64,000 bases of DNA, taken from Erythrobacter litoralis (GTDB taxonomy: Bacteria; Pseudomonadota; Alphaproteobacteria; Sphingomonadales; Sphingomonadaceae). The notes beneath the pieces were generated by a model. It did not search any database, was not told the origin of the DNA, and saw only the letters and a program-made list of their open reading frames with translations. Position 1 is the stretch's first letter, and each line of letters opens with the position of its first letter. Of the stretch, positions 54,741 through 62,657 are shown one piece after another. The position numbers and the translations under genes are program-made. The DNA is taken from positions 1-64,000 of the forward strand of contig NZ_SOSI01000007.1 in assembly GCF_029760855.1 (NCBI RefSeq), written 5' to 3'.

Positions 54741-55532
54741 ATGCCCCAAATGTTCATCTTCGGCCTCGGGTATACGGCGAAAAAATGCGCCGATGCCCTG
54801 ATTGCGGACGGTTGGCGTATCTCGGCAACCGGAAGTGACGGCGATGTCGATTTCGGCGACCGGAATGCCGTACTCGCTGCGTTACGCAATGCCAGCCACG
54901 TTCTCTCGAGTGTCCCGCCGGACCGCGAGAGCGGTCTCGATCCGGTGCGCGATACCTATGGGAGGGACTTTCCCACCGCCTGGTACGGCTATCTCTCCTC
55001 GACCGGGGTGTACGGCGATGCGAACGGCGCATGGGTGGACGAAGCTTCGCCCACCGGTAGCGGGCGGCGTTCGGCACGGTCGGATGCCGATGCGCTGTGG
55101 CTGAAGCTCCAGGCCCGCGTGTTCCGCCTGCCGGGCATTTACGGTCCGGGCCGCAATGCCCTCGACAAGGTGCGGGATGGCTCGGCGCACCGGATCGACA
55201 TGCCCGGCCAGGTCTTCAGCCGCATTCACGTGGATGACATCGTCAACGGGGTTGTGAGCGCGCTGGAATCGGGAGCCCCTGAAGGCGCGTACAATCTTGG
55301 CGACGACTTGCCTGCCAGCCATAACGCGGTGACCGAGGAAGCCTGCCGCCTGCTCGGCGTCGCACCGCCGCCGCTGCAAACGATGGACGAAGCCGGGCTC
55401 TCGCCAATGGCGCGCGGCTTCTATGCCGAGAACCGCCGCGTGGCTAACGGCAAAGCCAAGCGCGTACTGGGCTGGCAGCCGCGCTACCCCACCTATCGCG
55501 AAGGGCTGCGCGCCCTCATGGCTCGGGCGTAG
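54741..55532 (+). CDS. NAD-dependent epimerase/dehydratase-like protein (YeeZ type)
   Basis: This 263-aa extended-SDR protein starts with IFGLGYTAKKCADAL, an atypical G-x-G-x-x-A nucleotide fold, has the STGVYGD segment and PGIYGPGRNALD, and ends GKAKRVLGWQPRYPTYREGL. These are marks of YeeZ/SDR_a5-type proteins of unknown substrate. The end overlaps the convergent DMT gene by 17 bp. Confidence 0.85.
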   Translation: MPQMFIFGLGYTAKKCADALIADGWRISATGSDGDVDFGDRNAVLAALRNASHVLSSVPPDRESGLDPVRDTYGRDFPTAWYGYLSSTGVYGDANGAWVDEASPTGSGRRSARSDADALWLKLQARVFRLPGIYGPGRNALDKVRDGSAHRIDMPGQVFSRIHVDDIVNGVVSALESGAPEGAYNLGDDLPASHNAVTEEACRLLGVAPPPLQTMDEAGLSPMARGFYAENRRVANGKAKRVLGWQPRYPTYREGLRALMARA

Positions 55533-56460
55533 CGCGGCGGAGCGGGGGTGCCGCCCGGCCGCGCAGGGCAACGATCATTCCGGCCAGCACCAGCACCGCT
55601 CCCGAAGCGGGCAGCCAGCCCCATACGAACCCTTCGAACAGGGTGGACAGGACCATAGCGACCACCGGCACGATGACGCTCGAATAAGCCGCCTTGCCCG
55701 CCCCGATCTTGCGCACCAGCCCGTAATAGAGCGGGAAGGTTACAACCGATCCAAGCAGCCCGAGATAGAGTATGCCGAGACCGTAGGACGGCCGCGCATC
55801 GAACACGGGTGCGCCTTCAATCACTACGGCCATCGATGCGTTGATGGCCGTCCCCCACAGCATCGACCATGCGAGCAAGGTGACCAGAGGTTGGCGCTTC
55901 GCCCCTTCCATCGCTTGTGCGATATTGGCGAAACTGGCGGACAGGATACCGCCGATGGTCAGCGCCGCACCCAGCAAAACCTCGCTTAGCGTTGCGGGTG
56001 ATGCGCGATATTCCTGCGCGAACAGCAGTGCCACGCCGATGGCCGCGATGCTCGAACCCAGCACGAAAGCGCGGGTGATCGGCTGGCCCAGCAGCATTCG
56101 TCCGAGCACGGCATTCGGCACCACCAGCAGCGCGAACATCACCGCGACGAGGCCGGATGTGATGAACCGCTCGGCATTGTAGACGAAGGTGAAATTGAGC
56201 GTGAATTGCAGCACGCCCAGGATCAGCGCCCATTTCTGTCCGCCCGGTGCCAACCACATACCCTCGCCTCGCACCGCCGCCAGCACAAACATCCCGGCAC
56301 TCGCCACGATGAAGCGATAGGTGATCGACCATTGCGCCGGCACGATCGACAACTGGTCGCGGATCACCAGCCAGGTGCCGCCCCAGATAAGGCTGACCAG
56401 CAGGAATGCGACGAGATTACGAGGTGCGAGCAGACTTTCCTCGCCGCGCGGCGAACTCAT
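55516..56460 (-). CDS. DMT-superfamily EamA exporter
   Basis: This 314-aa protein has ten hydrophobic segments in two EamA repeats (SLIWGGTWLVIRDQ at the start, then TFVYNAERFITSGLVAVMFALL and the GILYLGLLGSVVTFPLYYGLVRKIGA half). Such proteins export amino acids or metabolites. The ATG at 56460 overlaps the threonine aldolase stop by 4 bp, so the two genes are coupled, which suggests export of a threonine- or glycine-related compound (inference). Confidence 0.88.
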   Translation of the reverse strand: MSSPRGEESLLAPRNLVAFLLVSLIWGGTWLVIRDQLSIVPAQWSITYRFIVASAGMFVLAAVRGEGMWLAPGGQKWALILGVLQFTLNFTFVYNAERFITSGLVAVMFALLVVPNAVLGRMLLGQPITRAFVLGSSIAAIGVALLFAQEYRASPATLSEVLLGAALTIGGILSASFANIAQAMEGAKRQPLVTLLAWSMLWGTAINASMAVVIEGAPVFDARPSYGLGILYLGLLGSVVTFPLYYGLVRKIGAGKAAYSSVIVPVVAMVLSTLFEGFVWGWLPASGAVLVLAGMIVALRGRAAPPLRRATPEP

Positions 56461-57452
56461 AATACCGCGATGGCTTTCGAAAGGGCCACGGCATCTTCCT
56501 CGCGCGCATCCCATGCGGTGACGAAGCGCGCGGCATCCGCGCCCCAATCGTAGAAGCCGAAACCCTGATCGCGCAAAGTCTCGCGCTCTTGCGGCGTGCA
56601 GCGGACGAAAAGCTCGTTCGCCTGCACCGGGTGCATCAATCGGGCGCCGCATGCACTGGCGATTTCCTGCGCGGCGGCATTGGCGGCGCGGGCATTCTCC
56701 AGCCAAAGGTCCCCGTCGAGCATGGCATGAAGCTGCGCTGCGAGGAACCGCCCCTTGCTTTGCAGATGCCCGGCGCGCTTGCGGCGATAGCGCGCGACAT
56801 CGGCAAGCGAGCCGTCGAAGAAAACGATTGCCTCCGCACTCATCGCACCGTTCTTCACGCAGCCGAAGCTGAGCGCATCGACCCCTTGCGTTACTTCGCC
56901 CGGCGGCAGGCCGAGATATGCTACTGCGTTGGCGAAGCGCGCGCCGTCCATATGGAAGCCAAGATCGCGCTCTTTCGCAAGATCGGAAATCGCCCGCACT
57001 TCATCGGGCGCATAGACGCAGCCATATTCGCTCGCCTGCGTGATCGAGATCGCGTGCGGCTGCACCTGGTGCACATCGTCGCGGATCGGATCGATGGCGG
57101 CGCGGATGGTGTCGGGCGTCAGCTTGGCGCTTTCCCCGTCGCACAGGATCAGCTTTGCGCCGTGCAGGAAGAAGCCAGGTGCGCCGCCTTCGTCCATCTC
57201 GATATGCGCTTCGCGGTGGCAGACGACGCCGCCGTGCGGCTGGACCATGGTGGCGAGCGCGAGGCAGTTGGCCGCCGTTCCCGTGGCCACCCACAACACC
57301 GTGCACTCGCGTCCGAACAGCGCGCCGAACTTCTCGTCCAGCGCCCGGCTGTGCCCATCGCCATCGTAGGGTGTGTCGTTCGCATCGGCGGCGTGCATCG
57401 CGTCCCAGACCTTGGGATGGACGGGCGCGGAATTGTCGGAAAGGAACTGCAT
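56457..57452 (-). CDS. ltaE: low-specificity L-threonine aldolase
   Basis: This 331-aa PLP enzyme cleaves threonine or allo-threonine to glycine and acetaldehyde. It has SDNSAPVHPKV, NDTPYDGD, the TGTAANCLAL phosphate pocket, DGARFANA with the PLP Asp, and the Schiff-base Lys in FGCVKNGAM. It is coupled to the EamA exporter. Confidence 0.94.
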   Translation of the reverse strand: MQFLSDNSAPVHPKVWDAMHAADANDTPYDGDGHSRALDEKFGALFGRECTVLWVATGTAANCLALATMVQPHGGVVCHREAHIEMDEGGAPGFFLHGAKLILCDGESAKLTPDTIRAAIDPIRDDVHQVQPHAISITQASEYGCVYAPDEVRAISDLAKERDLGFHMDGARFANAVAYLGLPPGEVTQGVDALSFGCVKNGAMSAEAIVFFDGSLADVARYRRKRAGHLQSKGRFLAAQLHAMLDGDLWLENARAANAAAQEIASACGARLMHPVQANELFVRCTPQERETLRDQGFGFYDWGADAARFVTAWDAREEDAVALSKAIAVL

Positions 57453-57505
57453 CGGAACGCCCCTAGCGTCGCCAGCGTTGCTTGGACAGGAAGGATATTC
57501 GAGAC

Positions 57506-57793
57506 ATGGCAGACGAAATTCGCAGCGAGACGAGCGGCGACAGCGGGCGCTATTTTACGAGCGTGGAAGGCGCGAGCCGCGAAGCCGAACTGACCTGGGT
57601 TGAGCGCGGCGGCGTGCGCCACGCGAACCACACCTTCGTCCCGCCGGAGGCACGTGGCAAAGGCATCGCCGAAAACCTCGTCAAGGCGATCATCGCCGAT
57701 GCGCGCGAGGAAGGCTTCAAGATCGCGCCCGACTGTTCATATGTAGACAGCTACTTCCGCCGCCATTCCGATCTGGCGGAACTTCGCGCCTAG
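57506..57793 (+). CDS. small GNAT-like acetyltransferase (YjdJ type)
   Basis: This 95-aa protein has the acetyl-CoA binding segment ARGKGIAENLVKAIIADAREEG and a C-terminal SYVDSYFRRH, the pattern of the very short GCN5-related group (DUF-type) with no known substrate. An AGGAAGGA site precedes the ATG at 57506. Its TAG stop shares a CTAG with the convergent PH-domain gene. Confidence 0.88.
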   Translation: MADEIRSETSGDSGRYFTSVEGASREAELTWVERGGVRHANHTFVPPEARGKGIAENLVKAIIADAREEGFKIAPDCSYVDSYFRRHSDLAELRA

Positions 57794-59304
57794 TTCAGCC
57801 GCGAAAAATCGCGCAGACGCATTGAGGCGAGCAATTCGGTGCGCAGGGCTGCTGCCGCGTCTACGGGCATTCCGGGGATGGTCAGGCCGGTACCGGCAAC
57901 GCCGAACGTCAGGTCGACATAGCCGAAGCGCCGGCCGAGCGGTCCGCGGCTCAATTCCACGCTCTGCAGCTTCTCTCGCGCGCCGGTCAGGAAATAGGGC
58001 GTGAGCCAGCCGGAGCGCAGGTGGATGTGGTCCTTGTCCAAGGCATAGCGGGTTCGCCGCATTGCCACGAAGATGCGCGCGGCCTTCCAGATACCGATTG
58101 CCACTGGAAACAGTGCCCAGAACGGCGAGCCTAGCGGGGAGCCGGGTTGGACGATCGCTTGCACAACGAGGATCACCGCTGCGAGAAACAGCCAGAGGCG
58201 CATGCGCTTCCCCGCCTCGATCCACGCGAACACGCGAGATATGTGCTGCCAATCGGCCTTGGCACCCGGCAACGCGAACCCGGTTTCGACAACGAGCGGA
58301 TCGATCTCCGCCTCCTTCGCCAAAGGTGCGATATCGTGGTTCGAAGCCCCGGCATCCGCCGCGAGACTGACCAGCGAAAGGCCATGCCACCCGAACCGCG
58401 CTCGCACGAAGCCGGTCGAACGGATCACCGCCTGAACCCGGCGAACCGGCAGCACCACGTCCGTCCGGGTCAACAAACCGCGACGACGGCGGAAACCCTT
58501 GTCCGTCCGTTCCAGGCGGAAGTTCCATTCGCGCAAGGCGGTTCGCACGATTCCGGTCGCGAAGCCGAGAAGCGCGAGGGCGAGCAGCAGCAATGCGATG
58601 CCGACGGCTTGGGCGAATACCCCCAGACCCGACAGCCACGCGCCCGGACCCGCCAATCGCCGCTCCCACGCTTCCGCATCCCAGATATCGAAGGGCAGAA
58701 GATCGTCGTATTGCGTGACGGTGGCAGCGGCCACGCCGAAGACGACCAGCGAGAAGTTGAACAGGCCGAACGTGAAAACCCGCCGCGGTGTCATTGCGAA
58801 CAGCAGGCGCGCTTCTTCCACCGCCGGTTCGCCAGCAAGAGCCGCCTGCGTATCGCGACGGTCGCGCACGACATTGCGCAGCCGCTCGCCCTCCGCGGCG
58901 GAGAGATAGGACAGCGAAAGATCCTCGCCCGCCCCCGCCCCGGTTTCGAATGTCAGTTCGACGAGGCCGAATATGCGCGCCAGCAACCCTTCCTTGACCG
59001 ACACGTCCTGTATTCGTTCGAACGGCACGGAGCGGGCATTCCGCGACAGGAGGCCGCTTTCCACGCGAATGTCCGTCTCGCTCACAGCATAGGTCAGCCG
59101 GGTCCAGGCGAGGTAGGAGAACACACCCGAGATCACGATCGACGCTGCGCCGATGATGGCGCCTACGAGCAATCCGCTATCCGCCCCCCGCGTGAACACG
59201 AAGGCAGCGGCAGGCAGGAGGGCGGCGCGCAGACCCTCGATTGCCTTGATTACGAAACCGCGCGGATCGGTCCGTTGCGGCACATCGGGCGCGTTGTCTC
59301 TCAT
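57790..59304 (-). CDS. large membrane protein with bacterial PH domains (YdbT-like)
   Basis: This 504-aa protein has several membrane helix pairs and three bPH2 (DUF304) segments, each with the SVPFERIQDVSV-like strand (for example near residues 92-103, 285-295 and 430-440). It overlaps the smaller PH protein by 4 bp. YdbS/YdbT pairs are of unknown function and sit in the inner membrane. Confidence 0.87.
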   Translation of the reverse strand: MRDNAPDVPQRTDPRGFVIKAIEGLRAALLPAAAFVFTRGADSGLLVGAIIGAASIVISGVFSYLAWTRLTYAVSETDIRVESGLLSRNARSVPFERIQDVSVKEGLLARIFGLVELTFETGAGAGEDLSLSYLSAAEGERLRNVVRDRRDTQAALAGEPAVEEARLLFAMTPRRVFTFGLFNFSLVVFGVAAATVTQYDDLLPFDIWDAEAWERRLAGPGAWLSGLGVFAQAVGIALLLLALALLGFATGIVRTALREWNFRLERTDKGFRRRRGLLTRTDVVLPVRRVQAVIRSTGFVRARFGWHGLSLVSLAADAGASNHDIAPLAKEAEIDPLVVETGFALPGAKADWQHISRVFAWIEAGKRMRLWLFLAAVILVVQAIVQPGSPLGSPFWALFPVAIGIWKAARIFVAMRRTRYALDKDHIHLRSGWLTPYFLTGAREKLQSVELSRGPLGRRFGYVDLTFGVAGTGLTIPGMPVDAAAALRTELLASMRLRDFSRLN

Positions 59305-59789
59305 TGCATGAAGGCCCGCATCACCTCGCGGACCTCGTCGCGCATGGCGGTGGCGTCTTCATGGGCGAGGCCCTCCAGCGAGACAGAGGCATTATCCGTC
59401 CCCGCCGTATGCAGCACAAGCGTCGCCAAGCCGTTCGCGCGCTCGATCGGACCCTGCCCGACATCGATATGTTGGACCCGGCCGAGCGGCACGGTGATGT
59501 CGGAATGGAACCACACCCCCTTGACCACACGCAATTCGTCCGCGCCCAGCCGATAGCCGCGCGAGCGATAGCGGCGACCGGGCAATCCGAACACAAGCAG
59601 CGCCCCGAGGATCAGGGCGGGTATCCAGAACACCCCCTCCCAGCCGTCGAGCGCGATCTCCCCGATCGTCGCTGCAAGCAGGAACACCGCTGCATAGATC
59701 GCACCAACGATACGCAGCACGCGCTTGTAACGCGGGTCGAGCGGCGTCAGGTCGGGTTCTTGAATGTCTGGAAGGGCGATTTCGTCCAT
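59301..59789 (-). CDS. small PH-domain membrane protein (YdbS-like)
   Basis: This 162-aa protein has two membrane helices (about residues 26-45 and 52-68) and one bPH2 domain (RLGADELRVVKGVWFHSDITVPLGRVQHIDV). It is the upstream partner of the YdbT-like gene, with a 4-bp overlap. Confidence 0.88.
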   Translation of the reverse strand: MDEIALPDIQEPDLTPLDPRYKRVLRIVGAIYAAVFLLAATIGEIALDGWEGVFWIPALILGALLVFGLPGRRYRSRGYRLGADELRVVKGVWFHSDITVPLGRVQHIDVGQGPIERANGLATLVLHTAGTDNASVSLEGLAHEDATAMRDEVREVMRAFMQ

Positions 59790-59820
59790 GTCGCCTTGCC
59801 TATGCGAAACGGCGGCAGCG

Positions 59821-60990
59821 TCAACGCCGCTGGTCGAAGCGGCGGCCCACGATGGCGGCGGCGATGTTGGTCTTCTGCACATCGGTTGTCCCCCCGGCGA
59901 TGCCCCACGCGAAGGCATCCCGCACCCGTTGTTCCATCCCGTAATCCTTGTGATAGCCATAGCCACCCATCACCTGCATCCCGTTCGCGGTCACGGAACG
60001 GACGATCTCGTTGGCGAAGCACTTGGCAGTGCTGCTTTCGTAAATGCTCGGCAAGCCATCCTCGGCATGGGCGGCGTTGGCAGCGGCGCGGTAGATAAGA
60101 AGGCGCGCGGCCTCGGTCTGCATTGCCATTTCGGCAAGCCGCAATTGCACTGCCTGAAAATCGACGATCGGTTTGCCGAACGCCTTGCGCTCTTGCACAT
60201 ATTCGCTTGCCTGTTCGAGAGCACCGGCGGCAAGGCCGAGCGACTGGATCGCATTTCCGCAGCGTTCCAGCCCGAAGGCGCTCATCAGCTTACCGAACCC
60301 ACCCGCGCCAACGATGACATTGGCCTTCGGCACGCGAACTGCATCGAAGGTGATGTCGCGGGTTTCGATGCCGCGAAAACCCATCAATTCCTCACGCTGG
60401 CCGAAGCCAACGCCGTCCATCTCCTTGTCCACCAGCAGCGCGCCAATGCCTTTTGCGCCGGCATCGTCCGAGAGCTTGGTGTAGACAACGTAATACCGCG
60501 CATGGCCCGCGCCCGAAGTCCAGCGCTTGGTGCCGTCGAGAACGTAGTCGTCGCCATCCTCGACTGCCTGGGTGGCAAGGTCGGTCAATGCGGTGCCGGC
60601 TTCGGGTTCAGACATCGAGACCGCCACCGTCGCCTCGCCCTTCACCACCTGCGGAATGATCCGTGCACGCAATTCGTCGGAACCGAACCGCTCGACCGTA
60701 CGGACCGGGCCGACCAGCGCCTCGAACACCGGGAAGGCGACGGCATTCGACACCATCGCGAACTGTTCGAGCACGAGTAGCGCCTCGAGATGGCCGAGGC
60801 CGAGGCCGCCATATTCCCCCGGCAGGTTGACGCCGAGAAAGCCGAGCTCGCCATAGCGCCGCACCATGTCCGCCGGGACCGGGAAATCCTTCGCTTCCAT
60901 CTCCCGGGCCAGATCCGGCAGCTCCTTGCGCGCAAAACTGCGTGCAGCATCCTGAAGTTCGCGCTGCTGGTCGGTCAGGCGGAAATCCAT
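59821..60990 (-). CDS. acyl-CoA dehydrogenase
   Basis: This 389-aa flavoenzyme has the full acyl-CoA dehydrogenase fold: SMSEPEAGTALTDL, KRWTSGAGHARYYVV, and the C-terminal MQVMGGYGYHKDYGMEQRVRDA with the FAD region. It oxidises an acyl-CoA of unknown chain type. No enoyl-CoA hydratase or thiolase is adjacent. Confidence 0.92.
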   Translation of the reverse strand: MDFRLTDQQRELQDAARSFARKELPDLAREMEAKDFPVPADMVRRYGELGFLGVNLPGEYGGLGLGHLEALLVLEQFAMVSNAVAFPVFEALVGPVRTVERFGSDELRARIIPQVVKGEATVAVSMSEPEAGTALTDLATQAVEDGDDYVLDGTKRWTSGAGHARYYVVYTKLSDDAGAKGIGALLVDKEMDGVGFGQREELMGFRGIETRDITFDAVRVPKANVIVGAGGFGKLMSAFGLERCGNAIQSLGLAAGALEQASEYVQERKAFGKPIVDFQAVQLRLAEMAMQTEAARLLIYRAAANAAHAEDGLPSIYESSTAKCFANEIVRSVTANGMQVMGGYGYHKDYGMEQRVRDAFAWGIAGGTTDVQKTNIAAAIVGRRFDQRR

Positions 60991-61011
60991 GCGTGCTCTC
61001 CCCGGATTGGC

Positions 61012-62253
61012 TTATTTATCGTTCGATACGTGTTCTTCGTGGTCTGCTTCGAGCATGGCGACCATCGGTGTGGTTCGCGGAAGCGCCTGGAAGCTTTGCT
61101 GGTCCGCCGCCTCGACCGGTTTGCCCACGATGAGCCGCCATAGCGCAAAAATTACGCCGCCCAAGGCGATGACCGCGATCGTTCCGAACAGACCCTGCAC
61201 TCCGAACGCCTGCATGCCGGCCGAGCCGATCATCGGCCCCGCCACGGCGCCCGCGGAATAGGCGAGGACCAGACCACTACTGGCTCCGACGCGCTGCTCT
61301 TCGGAAAGGTGGTCGTTCGAATGTGCGACGCAAAGCGGGTATAACGCGAAGGCAAAGCCACCGAACAAGGCGCCCAGCACGAACAGGCGAAGATCGGGCG
61401 CGGCGAACAATGCGAGGGATATGCTCACGGCGAGTACGATGAGAAGACAGGCGACGATGACGGCGCGGCGATCGAACCGGTCGGACAGGAGGCCAAGCGG
61501 CCATTGCAGCGCAACCCCGCCGCCGATCACGCAGGAGGTGAAGAAGGCAACTTCGGCGATGCCCATGCCAAGCCGCTGCACGAAAACAGCGCCCAGCGCA
61601 TAGAATGCGCCGAGTATGGCACCCGTCGTCAACACTCCGATCACGCCGAGCGGCGAGGCGGCGTAAAGCTGTTTCAGCGAGAACGGCTCGACATATTCGA
61701 GGCGAGGCTGGTCGATCCGCGTAAGCACGACCGGGACGACCGAGAGCGAAAGGAGGATGGCAGCAATGACGAAGGGCAGGCTCGGTCTTTCGGCCCCGAG
61801 GTTGAGCAGGAATTGCCCCAATGCCTGTCCGCCATAAAGGGCAATCATGTATGCGGCGAGGATGGAACTGCGCGTTTTCGCGCTCGCCTGCCGGTTGAGC
61901 CAGCTTTCCAGACAGACGAAGACGCCCGCCATCATGAATCCGTCGATCAAACGCAAGATCCCCCAGAACGGGGCCGTCATGGTAATCGAATAGGCGAGAC
62001 CGCTGGCAGAGAAGATCGAGACGAATGCGGCGAAGGACCGGATATGGCCGACGCGCGCGATAAGCGGGGTTACGCGAAGCGACCCGATGGTTAGCCCGGC
62101 GAAATATGCAGCGGCGACGAGGCCGATGGCGAAGGCACTTGTACCCGCCGCTTCCAGACGGATCGATACGAGCGTCGAAAGAAAACCGCTCCCCGCCATG
62201 ATGACGAAGATGGCGACAAGCAGTGTGCGGACCGAGACGAGCGAAGCGAACAT
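61012..62253 (-). CDS. MFS transporter (YcaD-like)
   Basis: This 413-aa protein has twelve hydrophobic segments and resembles the YcaD-type group of MFS proteins (LESWLNRQASAKTRSSILAAYMI in the middle, HSNDHLSEEQRVGASSGLVLAYSAGAVAGP in the second half). The substrate is unknown. It starts at an ATG that follows the divergent csaA gene by 65 bp. Confidence 0.87.
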   Translation of the reverse strand: MFASLVSVRTLLVAIFVIMAGSGFLSTLVSIRLEAAGTSAFAIGLVAAAYFAGLTIGSLRVTPLIARVGHIRSFAAFVSIFSASGLAYSITMTAPFWGILRLIDGFMMAGVFVCLESWLNRQASAKTRSSILAAYMIALYGGQALGQFLLNLGAERPSLPFVIAAILLSLSVVPVVLTRIDQPRLEYVEPFSLKQLYAASPLGVIGVLTTGAILGAFYALGAVFVQRLGMGIAEVAFFTSCVIGGGVALQWPLGLLSDRFDRRAVIVACLLIVLAVSISLALFAAPDLRLFVLGALFGGFAFALYPLCVAHSNDHLSEEQRVGASSGLVLAYSAGAVAGPMIGSAGMQAFGVQGLFGTIAVIALGGVIFALWRLIVGKPVEAADQQSFQALPRTTPMVAMLEADHEEHVSNDK

Positions 62254-62318
62254 TGCGCGTCGCTTAGCGGGATCGGACCGTCTTCGACAGTCCCGCTGGT
62301 TGTTGCTAGGCGCGCTTC

Positions 62319-62657
62319 ATGACCGACGTAACGATAGACGATTTTTTCAAGCTCGACATACGGTGCGGCACCGTCACCGATGCGCAGCCCTTCCCGGAAG
62401 CGCGGCGTCCGGCGATCAAACTGGTCGTCGATTTCGGAGACGGGATCGGCACGCGGAAGAGTTCGGCGCAGATCACCGAGCTTTACGAACCCGAACAGCT
62501 GGTCGGACGAAAGGTAATGGCGGTCGTCAATTTTCCGCCGCGGCAGATCGGACCGTTCATGTCGGAGGTGCTCGTACTCGGCTTCCCGGATGCGCAAGGC
62601 CGTATCGTGCTCGCCTCGCCGGGTGACGACGTGCCCAACGGCTCGCGCCTCGCCTAG
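62319..62657 (+). CDS. csaA: tRNA-binding/chaperone-like protein CsaA
   Basis: This 112-aa protein is a single tRNA-binding (EMAP/OB) domain with FFKLDIRCGTV near the start, SSAQITELYEPEQLVGRKVMAVVNFPPRQIG and VLGFPDAQGRIVLASP. CsaA-type proteins bind tRNA and have been described as export chaperones. Its TAG stop shares CTAG with the convergent sulfotransferase gene. Confidence 0.92.
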   Translation: MTDVTIDDFFKLDIRCGTVTDAQPFPEARRPAIKLVVDFGDGIGTRKSSAQITELYEPEQLVGRKVMAVVNFPPRQIGPFMSEVLVLGFPDAQGRIVLASPGDDVPNGSRLA

